Source: Arctopsyche grandis
Taxonomy: Eukaryota; Arthropoda; Insecta; Trichoptera; Hydropsychidae
Length of the DNA stretch: 64,000 bases
Assembly (NCBI RefSeq): GCF_051622035.1
Contig: NC_135364.1
Location: 27,334,501 to 27,398,500, forward strand
Direction of reading: 5' to 3'
The first letter of the stretch is position 1. The number at the start of each line of letters is the position of its first letter. A model generated the notes under the pieces. The model did no database searches and was not told where the DNA came from. It saw nothing but the letters and a program-made list of their open reading frames with translations. Below are positions 47,549 to 57,774 of this stretch, one piece after another. A program made the position numbers and the translations under genes.

Positions 47549-50500
47549 ATGAATAATGATAGTAAAAGTGAAAAAAATGGTGTGCAAGAACCAGGAGAAA
47601 GTTTCCCCATGTTGGAAGGTATAATTAATGTTTGATATTTCAAATATCAGGTTGATTTTTAAATGCTTTTTATTATTACTAGATTATGTTCACAATACAT
47701 CTTATATCTATTTTAATAGCTACTGATATACTGATCATTTTATATTTTACAATTTTGATTTAATTTTGTTAGTAATCATAGTATTATATTATTCTAATGT
47801 TAATGTACAGAATAATAAGAAAAATAGCTCAAAAACCTATTTACAATTCTTATGATGGCATTGTTATGGGTTTGGTGCAAACGATCGACAAACGCCAGAC
47901 AGACTGAACCACAGATTAACTGGATGGCTACTTTAAACGCAATTCTCGACTTCACGAATGATAGATTGCATATCAGATGACGAGTAACCTTTCGATGTGC
48001 ACATATGCAATTATTAAAATTGAGTTGGATCTTTCTGGCGAGTTTAATAAGGCGAAATTCGGAACTAAAGTATCAGAAGCACAGAACGTTTACAGGGTAG
48101 GTATGTCGGGACTTCGGGTAGATTTCGCTAAGTGTAAGTGCGAGCAGTGCGCACGCATAAGGTACACGTGTCGTTAATCTGTGCTTCAGTCTGTCTGGCG
48201 CTTGTCGATCTTTTGCACCGCATCGCATTGTTATATACGTCGAAATGTATTGTAATTCATTTTTTTTAATGATTTACTATACATAGTCATAGAGGCGGCT
48301 TGTGACTTTAAAAACAGGTGGGGCACAAGAAGGCTAACCCCCCTCCTATTTGATATTTTTTAAATTGAATATTGTGTCATTGATTAGACATGATGTATAC
48401 ATAATCAATTAGAATCATTAGTATCTTAAAAATGGACACTTTATTCAAAAATAAATATTCCTAGCAGGGGCGGCTCGTGACTTTAAAAACAGGTGGGGCA
48501 CGAGAAGGCTAACCCCCGCGCCCCCCTTTCCTCCTACATTAGAGAAATGTTATTATAACACATAATTTATTAATTAATTATTTTTAAATATAAAACTATA
48601 TCTATGTATAATATAATCTATATACATACATATATAAAAATGAATGTATCTGTGTGTGTGTGTGTGTCTCGAATAGACTCCTAAACCACTGAACCGATTA
48701 CGATGGAACTTTCAGGATTTGTTGTATGCATGTCCGGGAAGATTACTGTGAAAAAAAAACGGGGAAAAACGGGAATGAGTGTCATTGCAACGCAATAATT
48801 TCAAATGTGTTCGATGCCTGCGTTTTTCCGACAAATGGGAACGGGAAGGAGAATGAGAACGGGAACGAAAACGGGAATTGCATGCGTTATTATGGCATTG
48901 CAACGCATGCTGGGGTTCAGCTAGTATAAACATAAAAATATGAATAAATAAAGCACTTAATGACTTTGATGATTTTAAGTCCTTGAATTGCATATCTTTT
49001 TGATATCAGGCACAATATTGGTAAGTTTCATTCTAATACCTGGTGTGAGGTCGAACCTGTTCCTGCACTTTGACTTCATTATAGCATAATAAGAAAATCC
49101 CGCTTTGCATAAATAGGTTGTAGAAAACAGAAGTAAAAAAATAATAGCTTGTTTTGAAAATTAGGGTACTCTTCTGATAAACTCACCCAGAAATCTTTTA
49201 AAGGCTGATCTTTGAATTTTTGTTTCAAATCAGAGTCACTAATTAAATCAATTAGATTTTCATAGTCACTTGCCCTTAAGCCTACTGGTTTACCTGTCAC
49301 GGAAAATAGATTCCGAACCCAGCAATTGTCCTTCAAAATAGTTGTTTTCAAGTATTGTAACAAATTTTTATGGGGACGAGTAGGAGATGGTGTAAAAATA
49401 TTAAAGTCACAGATTTTATCAGATGATTATATTCTTTAAATAGCAGTAAGTATATACGAGATTAATGTACAAGTTTGTATTACAAGTTACTAGTCTCAAA
49501 GTGCTACCAAAAGTTAGGCAGTTACATCGCAAGTTACTAGTTAGGCAGTTACATCGCAAGTTACTAGTTAGGCTGTTTAATCGCAAGTGGTCTTCAATAT
49601 GTTTAACATGAGCATATATTCAATAAGGGTAACAATTTCAACCAATCACAATTTGGTAAAACAACTGGGATTAACAGTGGCATTCATGCGTAAGATATTT
49701 TTAGTATTTGATATATGTATCCCTTGAATGTATCGAAAAAATGGTTGGGTAGGATTAAGTGGGATAATAATATTTGAGGGTAGCACAATTCGTGAGAAAA
49801 ATATAGTTAAGCAATAAAGTTAATAAAAAACAATATTTTAAGATTTAGTATTTGACATATGTATGTATCCCTTGAGTGTATCGAGAAATGGTTTCGTAGA
49901 TACACACAATTAGTCATGGAGATTTAAGAGGGATAATAATATTTGAGGGAAACACAATTCGTGAGAAAAATGCAGCTAAAACAATAAAGATTTTGAAAGT
50001 CTCATAAATAACCTTAAAAGAAAATATCAATTAAACGTGCGCTCAGAGAATCAAGATCAAACAATAAGCGAATAAAGAGTAATATTAGTACATACATAGA
50101 CTGTAAGATATTCACTACATAACAAAATAAACGCTATAAAATATTAGCTAAATAAAAAAAATTATTAATTAAAAAAAAATTTTTAGGCTCATAATCCTAA
50201 ATGTTTTTTTTGTATATATTATATATTTTAAATATTAAAATTTGATGTAATATTGTGTATTATTATGAAATTTTTTTGACATTTCAATATTAGACAATGT
50301 TTATAATTACTCTTTTTTTTTTTTCAGCAAATGTAGAAGATGGAAAAGCACCGGAGAAAACGAAATCCACAGATGCCATACAAGAAGCAATCGGGTCTAT
50401 GGGAAAATATCAAGTGATATTATGCTTGATAATTTTCCTAACAAAATTCCCCGTGGCTTTCCATCAAATGGGAATTATATTCCTCGCACCACCGGTTTCA

Positions 50501-52571
50501 TATATATGCTTAGACAACAGTAGCAACGAAACAAACAAATGTCCTTGCAGCAATCCAGAATATGACACATCCATATTCCAAGACACCATCATAATGACAT
50601 GGGATCTCATTTGTGAAAAGTCCTGGTTGGCTGATTTCACACAAACCATCTTCATGCTTGGTATTCTAGTTGGAAGCATTAGCTTCGGTGCCATCTCAGA
50701 CAGGTTTTGTACACTTCATTAATTAAATAAAACTATTATTTTGATCCGACTAGTGCTGATCGTTTGTCTTTGCAGATTCGGTCGAAGACTTCCATTGGTG
50801 GGTGCTGTTATATTACAATTGGTGTCTGGTATTGCCGCTTCTCTCACACCTGAATATTGGTCATTTACGATACTTCGATTTATACTCGGTGTAGCTACCG
50901 GTGGCACAATGGTTGTCGGATATGTGTTGACTATGGAATTCGTAGGCACCGAATACAGAGAACCAGTGTCAGCTTTCTATCAGCTGCCGTTCAACATTGG
51001 TCATTTGATGTTAGCTGGATTTGGCTACTTTTTCAGGACGTGGTCTAGTTTCCAATTGGCCGTCACAATTCCTTCGGTAGTAATGCTGTCGTACTATTGG
51101 GTCTTGCCAGAGTCTCCGAGGTGGCTTTTAGCTGTTGGAGAGACCAAGAAAGCTTCTAAGATATTAGAAAAGACAGCTAAAATGTTAGTATATGTATTTT
51201 TTACTTTATTTTTTATATTTTCAATGTATACCTACCATCAGCCAAAAAAATTATGCACTTACGGTTTTGTATTATATTTAATATAATATTTTTAAATGAT
51301 TTGATTCTGTGTATTCTATACTGTATGAATACTTCAAATCACCATATAGGAAAAATAAAATTTTATTACCATATAATTTGAAATCTCCCATTTTTGTCAT
51401 TCATTTAGAAATTTCACTTTATATTACCCGATGGAATTAAAATTTTTGGGATTTATAGTTTAATTAACGCACCCCTTTTCAATATCAATTTGAAATGAAA
51501 AAGGTTTAATTTGAAATGAAAAATGTTCACAATACATCTTATATCTATTTTAATAGCTACTGATCTACTGATCATTTTCTATTTTACAATTTAATTTGGT
51601 TAGTAATCATAGTATTATATTATTCTAATGTTAATGTACAGCATAATAGGAAAAAGAGCTCAAAAACCTATTTACAATCCTTATAAATGCTCATAATACA
51701 TCTAATACATAATATTAATTAAAGACTCACTAAAGTAATGAAAAAGGATAAATTTGGAATGAAAAACCTATATTATAATCCCACTAAAACTTTTAACTGG
51801 TGCTTTAGAAACTCGAGATACAAATTGAGTGAATGTGTGATTGAAATGATCATTATTTATTTCAGGAATAAATTACCAACTGAAAATATAGCAAACAACA
51901 TAGAGGAGTATCAAAGGTTAAGACCCAAAGACCAAATTCAAAAAGGAAACTTGTTTGATTTATTCAAAACTCCCAATCTCCGGAGGAACACAATATGCAT
52001 GACATTCAACTGGTTGGTTTGCGGGTTCGGATACTTCGGAGTGTCCCAATACATTGGTAAACTTGCCGGAAACATCTTTGTAAACGTCGCTGTGTCAGCC
52101 ACGGTCACAATACCAGGAACGCTAATATCCATTCCGCTGATGAGAAGATTCGGCAGGAAGCCACTGATGATAGGAACTCTAGTGTTGACTTCCATTTGTC
52201 TCTTTGCCATCGCTGTGATTCCGGCGGACGCTCAAATGTGGCAAGTGGTGTTAGCTTGCATCGGAGACGTAGGAATGTTCATCGCCTTCATCGTGGTCTA
52301 TCTGTATGCTTCTGAAATGTTCCCAACTGTGGTTCGTAATGTAGGTATTGGCTTATCTTCGATGATGGCCAGGGTTGGTTCGATGGTTGCGCCGTATGTT
52401 GCTAGTCTTGGAACTTATGCGTTGTGGTTGCCGCCTGTAATTTTTGCAATTATGCCATTGATCGGTGCCAGTTTATGTCTTTTAATGCCGGAGACGAAAG
52501 ACTGCGAACTGCTGACGACGATCGAAGAGGCTGAAAATTTCAGAGGGACAAAAAAAGATGATGAAAAATAG
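47549..52571 (+). CDS. SLC22 family organic cation transporter-like protein (gene B)
   Basis: Exons 47549-47618, 50328-50703, 50776-51183 and 51866-52571; all GT/AG, phases 1, 2, 2; 519 aa, the same length as gene A. Major facilitator carrier, expected 12 helices; substrate unknown. Visible blocks: FPVAFHQMGIIFLAPP, the loop block MTWDLICEKSW, RFGRRLP after helix 2, GVATGGTMVVGYVLTMEFVG, LPESPRWLL, LFDLFKTPNLRRNT, MRRFGRKPLMIG, EMFPTVVRNVGIG and LMPET. The first exon (MNNDSKSEKNGVQEPGESFP...) was found by its ATG, GGTATAA donor and the phase exon 2 requires. Unlike gene A, exon 3 runs straight through FYQLPFNIG where gene A has an intron, and it has an intron after ...EKTAKM that gene A lacks. 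Introns 1 and 3 hold LINE, Helitron, hAT and MITE debris. Exons 2-4 certain, exon 1 probable. Confidence 0.94.
47650..47856 (-). mobile_element. Jockey-like LINE 3' UTR (copy 5) in gene B intron 1
   Basis: TTGATTTTTAAATGCTTTTT to AGCTCAAAAACCTATTTACA, as in the other copies; begins 30 bp after exon 1. Antisense to gene B. Confidence 0.78.
47876..48225. repeat. TIR element, unclassified
   Basis: Left GTGCAAACGATCGACAAACG...CCAGACAGACTGAACCACAG and right CTGTGCTTCAGTCTGTCTGG...CGCTTGTCGATCTTTTGCAC are inverted copies. The 66-codon frame inside is not a recognisable protein. Confidence 0.65.
48293..48545 (+). mobile_element. Two direct copies of an hAT-type terminus
   Basis: GAGGCGGCTTGTGACTTTAA (48294) and GGGGCGGCTCGTGACTTTAA (48476, preceded by CA) are followed by ACAGGTGGGGCAC and AAGGCTAACCCC. 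They are probably the end of the hAT element whose transposase remnant lies to the right. Confidence 0.6.
48601..48924 (+). mobile_element. Helitron type D, complete non-autonomous copy
   Basis: A|TC start, (GT)n tract at 48651-48667, CTCCTAAACCACTGAACCGA, and a 3' end with the 9-bp stem GCATGCGTT...AACGCATGC, a 10-nt spacer and CTAG|T. 324 bp, no ORF. Inserted in the hAT remnant. Confidence 0.85.
48975..49363 (-). pseudogene. hAT transposase C-terminal remnant (ZBED5/FAM200-like type)
   Basis: The minus strand reads LKQKFKDQPLKDFWVSLSEE then YPNFQNK; after a frameshift near 49110, CKAGFSYYAIMKSKCRNRFD, LTPGIRMKLTNIVPDIKKIC and a stop at 48975. This is the C-terminal dimerisation region of the hAT transposases related to vertebrate ZBED5/FAM200 proteins (...lxxFW.sl..eyp...; CE.GFS...IK.K.RNRLD). 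Broken by the frameshift; upstream domains absent. Confidence 0.75.
49480..50000. repeat. Short local tandem duplications in gene B intron 1
   Basis: Three copies of an ~27-bp unit (AAGTTACTAGTTAGGCAGTT) at 49484-49590, then a ~150-bp direct duplication with TATGTATCCCTTGAATGTAT and TATGTATCCCTTGAGTGTAT, each followed by GGGATAATAATATTTGAGGG. Confidence 0.65.
51470..51775. mobile_element. FB-motif MITE split by a Jockey-like LINE 3' UTR (copy 6) in gene B intron 3
   Basis: CCCCTTTTCAATATCAATTT...AATTTGAAATGAAAAA and GATAAATTTGGAATGAAAAA plus CCTATA are the two sides of the MITE seen at 4.8 kb. Between them (51524-51735) lies the LINE 3' UTR on the minus strand (ACAATACATCTTATATCTAT ... AGCTCAAAAACC). 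About 90 bp before exon 4. Confidence 0.75.
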
Positions 52572-52574
52572 TAG

Positions 52575-54235
52575 ACTTAATTTATTTATTTAAATATAAC
52601 TTACAAAATTCGTCTGTGATTAAGGACATTCCTTAGTTATGAAATGAATGAGATTTCAAAGAAATGTGTTGATGTTTTAATTCCAATGAAATCCCCGTGA
52701 AAGATTTCCCACCTTTGTATGCTGTGTTTTAAAAGGCTCAAAAAAAATTTTTAAAACATTAAATTTGTTTTTGGTTTTTAAACTATAATTTTTTGTAAAT
52801 ATAATTTTATCACAAAGCATTCCTACATAATTTAATTTCGTTTGTGCGAATTAGGTCTTTTTTAAAACATTTATATTGTACAATTCTATAATATTATCCA
52901 AAGTCTCAACATGTACGACAAAAATGTGTACTTTGTATAAATTTGAAATTACAAAAAATATAGAAAATACATATATCTTGAATATGTAGATGTACTGTCT
53001 TTGATAAACATTTTATTTTATTTAAGAAATTTGACGTTTATCTGTTTTATTTTAATTGATATTTAAATTAATTATATAATTTTAAATATACTGATAATTC
53101 ATAGGAAAATGTGAATAAATTAATTGATGAAAATATTTGTTTTTTTTTTATAACCTTTTACCAACCGAATGAAATCATTTACAAAACAGTTTTTCAAACA
53201 TTTTTCGAGGACCGTATTGATATAAGTATTTTTGAAAAATGCTTCGAAAGTGTTGGATTTGGATTTTCGACTATGTAAAAGGGTATTAAAATGATGGTGG
53301 AAAGAATTTAAATTTTTTTGTAAAGAGAGTTGAGCCAGAAAATAAAAGTGTAGTATTTGCAGTCATTTAATAAAAAAGTTTTTTAAAAACATACCTCTTG
53401 TATAATTTGTATGTAAAATTATTATTTTGAATAAAAACACCATTTGAACAAAAAGCCATCTATGTATAAAATTAATGACTACCAACTGTCACCGAGATTA
53501 AAAATCTTCGGACCTGAAATGCTTCTTATACGATATTTTATCTCTATCGTAATGGCGGAGGCTCCCTTTACTTATATTTATGACCAAAATGAGCAATATG
53601 GCAAAGTATGAAAACGATCGGATAAGAGGCAAACTTTTTCCTAAATTGTAATCGTAAGTGAAACTTAAAGGAGGTATGTAATAAAAACAAACGCTGATCG
53701 TTTATGGACATACATCAATTTGAGATCAAGAATGTGTCAGATAATATGTATTTTGAATCAAACCATCAGAAATTTCAAAAGAATGATAAAAGAGATATTT
53801 CAAGGAAATGGTTGAAATTACTGCACAGGTGTTAAAGGGGGAAAGCTTCAGACCTAAAAGAGCCCCCAAATTAAAATCATTACAATAAAAACACTATAAA
53901 GTACTTAATTCGGTTATTTATTCAATTCCTTATTAGTTTTGCTGGCTGCCCCCGCTAGGCCTGTGACGCTACTGTATTTTTGGGGTGACACTGAATTGTT
54001 CATATTTAAAAAAACGCCTATTCGACATATTCATTGTATTGCGGTTCTCGAGCGGCCACACGCCTCATTGCAATTTCTGTATATCAGTATATCAGCTTTC
54101 TGTATTTATACAGCTATCGCGAAATCCGTCTGGTGCAGCAATACATGTATAGCATCCAGTATGAGCAATAATTGGCTTTTATTCGAATTCCTGAGACACC
54201 ACCCCTAGCGACGCCACTATTTTGAATAATTAAGA
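52575..54235. other. Intergenic stretch downstream of gene B
   Basis: A candidate polyadenylation signal AATAAA is at 53114-53119. At 54195-54225 the sequence CACCCCTAGCGACGCCACT resembles a DNA-transposon terminus on the minus strand; its partner was not found. No gene seen. Confidence 0.4.
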
Positions 54236-54254
54236 TTTAAATTTTTAGTTGATC

Positions 54255-54912
54255 GTTAATCTGTGCTTGTTGTACCTTCAAATTCTTCAAACGGGTCAAC
54301 CAGCCAATCTTCAACATTAAGCACATGGTCGAATACAGCTGTGCAGCGTCAGGAGATTTCTTTTACGGGGAGGCCAGGGGGGTCTACGTGACTTGACAGA
54401 ATGTTAAATTACAGAAAACGCAAATATCGGAAGGCAAAGATCGAAAATCGAAAGATCAAAATAAAATGATAAACGGTACATACTCACTTGATTTGCGCGA
54501 GCAGGATACAACAGGAACAAGAGGAACATGCTTTTCCTTCCGTATTCTGCGCGCGCACATTAACACGGGAGGAAAAGCATGTTCCTCTTGTTCCTGTTGT
54601 ATCCTGCTCGCGCAAATTAAGTGAGTATGTACGTGAGTATGTACCGTTTACCATGCACCATTTTTTTTTGATCTTTCGACTTAAGATCTTTCGATTTTCG
54701 ATCTTTGCATTCTGATATTTGCATTTTCTGTAATTTAACATTCTGTCAAATCACAGAGACCGAGGCCAGGGATACAAGTTGCTATTCAGGGAAACGAACC
54801 CAATAGATTTTTTAAATTTATTATTAGATCAGGAATTTTATAATCTCGTGATTGAACAAAGCAATTTATATGCAGTAGAAATAGTTCAGACAAGGAATAA
54901 AAAAAGTATGTA
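54255..54912 (+). pseudogene. piggyBac transposase-derived remnant, interrupted by foldback element B
   Basis: Upstream of the insertion the frame reads SSTLSTWSNTAVQRQEISFT. After it, GIQVAIQGNEPNRFFK continues in frame (one copy of the duplication is GRPG). After a frameshift in a T run, LLLDQEFYNLVIEQSNLYAV and EIVQTRNKK follow. The FxGxPGI...FF.L..D.E....I.EQ.N.YA pattern is the start of the piggyBac DDE domain. The remnant ends at a possible donor AAAGTATGT. It is dead: frameshift, 383-bp insertion, no downstream catalytic Asp residues. Confidence 0.7.
54379..54761. mobile_element. Foldback element B, copy 2
   Basis: GGGGTCTACGTGACTTGACA at the left, TGTCAAATCACAGAGACC at the right, flanked by the exact 9-bp duplication GAGGCCAGG (54370-54378, 54762-54770). 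An inner palindrome GCGCGAGCAGGATACAACAG / CTGTTGTATCCTGCTCGCGC makes it fold almost completely. Related to 10399-10809. Confidence 0.83.
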
Positions 54913-55181
54913 TAGATAGTCATATTTTAAAGAAAGTTGTAAATATATACAATAAGTAATAAAGTAACTGTTTTTTTAAATAAAATACATTATGATATTT
55001 TTAAATGAGTGAAAAAGCTTAAACATTAAAGATAAACGTAATTGGAAAGAGGCGTAAATGGCGCTGTTTTGGCCGCAAGTTATTAGACTTCGACTGACAG
55101 ACGACAGCCGGTAGATTTTGAGCTGTCGCACGTGGCTGTTGTCGCAGCCGCATCCAGGAGTTTCGTCGTCTCGTCTCCATC

Positions 55182-57770
55182 ATGGTCTCCACGGAGACTG
55201 TCATCGTTGTGAGCATCATCCTCTTCAGCTGGGCCGAGTATTGCTGGGAGTTATTCCTCTCTCTGAGACAGGTGCGTTGACATTTGCACAATATTGTACT
55301 TGGTTTTCCATCCACCGAAATTATAAAATCACTTGTCCATATCGTCGTGTTATCTATTATATATTTAAATTTATATATATCATCATTTCAGTTATCAAAT
55401 CTGCTAACTCCACCTGTCAATTTCTCAATTTTGATAAATATGTAATTACTAGCGTTTGCAATGCCAGTTACCGGTAAACTCTATATGTATCAAAAATCAA
55501 TTTTAGTAACATCATATATATATATAACTAGTATTGTACCCGATGACTTATCATCGCATGGGTGTTGGCATATTAAGAGGGCTGTACACCAGCGCCTTGT
55601 CCATACAAACGTATTACACTTCTCCCTTCCTCAATTATGGCACTAGAGAAATTATTTTTTAATATGCTATGGATATCCACCATTGGGATGCATCTATCGT
55701 TTTATTTTTTTGATTAGTTATTTTTTATAGGAGCTAGGAGCCGCCAAACATCTATAAAATCGCCTCTTTTTTACACCCACGAAAAGAGTCCAGCGTGCTT
55801 ATTTAACGATCGATTTTAAAAAAAAATACGCTCATAGTTGCACTGAAAATATCTTTCTCATACCGATGATGAATTTTTTTTTAAAAATTGGTCCAGTTTC
55901 GGAGGAGAAAATAGGAGAATACGAAACCTCGATTTTGTCGATTTAAAATATGTTTTATCTGGTCGAAGCCCAACTGTCGCATTCACTCAATATATATATT
56001 GATATATATTGTCGCATTCACTCAATATATAAATATATCGAAGAAAGGAACGGCAACAAAATTAAGGTTTCGGGTGTACAGCCCTCTTAAGTTATTAAAT
56101 AATAAAAAAAATTAAAAGAAATGGGTCGTCGAATAATTTTCAAATACCTTTTATATAAACAATATACCTAACATACCTAACTACATATAAATAATATAAA
56201 ACACCAATAGGAAAATTAATTATTGACTGACACATTATTGACTGAATTAATTATACACAGGACTGACACATTTCTTTTAATTTTTTTTTAATCAATAATT
56301 TAATATGCCAACACTCATGCAATGATATTTCATCGGGTACAATACTAGTTAGTAACAAACGTGTTTCACTTTGTGCTTTTTTTTATTTTATTTTCTTATT
56401 AAATTATATCATGTTTTCTTTGATTCCAGATTCGGGTGTACAAAACCAAAAAAAAAATACCCCATGAATTAGAAAGCGTATTGGATTTGGAAACTTTCGA
56501 GAAAGCTAGAGTTTACGGCTTGGATAAAGCTCACTTCAACGAGGTCAAATCCTTCTTCTCCATCGTAACAAACACGTGCTTAATCTGCTTTGGATGGATG
56601 TCCGGCTTTTGGAGCTTGAGCGAAAATCTGGCCGTGTCCCTCGGCGTCTCACGCGACAACGAAATCGCAATAAGCTGCTTTTACATAATCGTCCTCAACA
56701 TATTATCTCTGGTGGTCGACATGCCCTTCTCAATCTACCACACTTTCGTCCTAGAAGAGAGGCACGGATTCAACAAACAAACAGTCGGATTCTTCATCAA
56801 GGATAACATCAAGAATTTCATCCTCGTGCAAGTTCTCGCCATTCCGATCACGTCCGTCATTGTTTACATCGTACAGAGAGGAGGTGATATGTTCATAGTA
56901 TGGCTGTGGTCATTCTGCTGCGTCATGATCCTATTATTGGTTATGATCTATCCTTCATTAATCGCCCCGCTCTTCGACAAATACTCTCCGTTGCCCGACG
57001 GACCTCTGCGGTCATCTATCGAGGCCTTAGCCGCTTCTTTGAAGTTCCCACTCGGCCAGCTGTACGTCGTCGAGGGATCCAAACGCTCAGCTCACAGCAA
57101 CGCTTATTTCTACGGACTGTTCGGTAGCAAACGCATTGTCTTATTCGACACTTTGCTTGAGAATTATGTCAAGAAAGTTGACGATGAAAAGAAAACTGAG
57201 GAGACCGATGAAAAGAAAACTGAGGAGACCGATGAAAAGAAAACTGAGGAGACCGATGAAAAGAAAACTAAGGAGACCGATGAGAAAAAAGATGCTACCC
57301 GCAAGAAGAAAGGATGTAACGATGCTGAAGTGTTAGCCGTGTTGGCTCACGAGCTGGGACATTGGAGCTATAGCCATATCTATATAAATCTGGTCGTAAC
57401 TCAAGTCAACCTGCTGCTTACTTTCATGGCTTTCGGTTTGATGTTTAAATATGCACCTTTGTATACGGCTCTCGGCTTCGCTCCGGGAGTGCAGCCTATC
57501 TTGGTCGGTTTAGTTACGGTATTGCAGATGATCTTGGCACCGTACAACGCTCTCCTTTCCTTCGCCATGACCATCCTCTCGAGGAAGTTGGAGTTCCAAG
57601 CGGACAATTTCGCCATTAAGTTGGGTCACTCCAAGTTTTTGAAGAACGCTCTGATCAAATTGAATTCAGATAATTTAGGCTTTCCTGTCCACGACCCGCT
57701 CTATTCCGCTTGGCATCACTCTCACCCAACTCTGTTGCAGCGTATGGAAAATTTGAACAAGAAGGAATAA
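55182..57770 (+). CDS. STE24: CAAX prenyl protease 1 (STE24/ZMPSTE24 family)
   Basis: Two exons, 55182-55271 and 56430-57770, GT/AG, phase 0; 476 aa against 475 in human ZMPSTE24. It is a multi-pass ER/inner nuclear membrane zinc metalloprotease of family M48 that removes the aaX tripeptide from prenylated CAAX proteins and processes prelamin A-type substrates (family knowledge). Exon 1 encodes MVSTETVIVVSIILFSWAEY and CWELFLSLRQ, matching the family N-terminal helix; exon 2 continues IRVYKTKKKIPHELESVLD. Zinc motif HELGH at residues 337-341 and third ligand E418 in EFQADNFA; C-terminal block DNLGFPVHDPLYSAWHHSHP. A lysine/glutamate loop at about residues 282-318 is built from a 24-bp tandem repeat and sits in the variable loop before HELGH. 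The 1.16-kb intron is filled with Helitron and piggyBac-like MITE sequence. The gene is intact. Insects can have several STE24 copies; this may be one. Confidence 0.96.
55528..56215 (-). mobile_element. Helitron A, copy A8, in STE24 intron, split by a MITE
   Basis: CTAG end at 55528, hairpin variant CGATGACTTATCATCG, then family sequence up to TTGGCATATTAA, the MITE, and from 56087 the continuation TTAAGTTATTAAATAATAAA. The 5' end is lost near copy A9. Confidence 0.8.
55577..56086. mobile_element. piggyBac-like MITE (510 bp) in the STE24 intron
   Basis: Perfect-looking termini GAGGGCTGTACACC and GGTGTACAGCCCTC, TTAA on both sides (55573-55576, 56087-56090). Other Helitron A copies have the empty site CATATTAAGTTATTAAATAA. 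Opposite orientation to the copy at 16468-17208. No ORF. Confidence 0.9.
56250..56348 (+). mobile_element. Helitron A, copy A9, 3' end only
   Basis: CACAGGACTGACACATTTCT, hairpin AATGATATTTCATC and GTACAATACTAG|T at 56348. It faces copy A8, so the two 3' termini point outward as an inverted pair. Confidence 0.78.
57180..57293 (+). repeat. STE24: 24-bp coding tandem repeat inside STE24
   Basis: About four and a half units of GAAAAGAAAACTGAGGAGAC plus CGAT, encoding DEKKTEET. Copies are almost identical, with one G-to-A change (ACTAAG) in the fourth. The repeat keeps the frame. Confidence 0.93.
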
Positions 57771-57774
57771 AATT

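Noticed and set aside
49484-49590. Short regularly repeated units resembling a CRISPR array
   Set aside because: Units are adjacent with no spacers, only three copies, in an animal intron.
55118-55477. 119-codon frame overlapping STE24 exon 1
   Set aside because: It is in a different frame from the conserved LFSWAEYCWE exon and runs through the donor into the intron.
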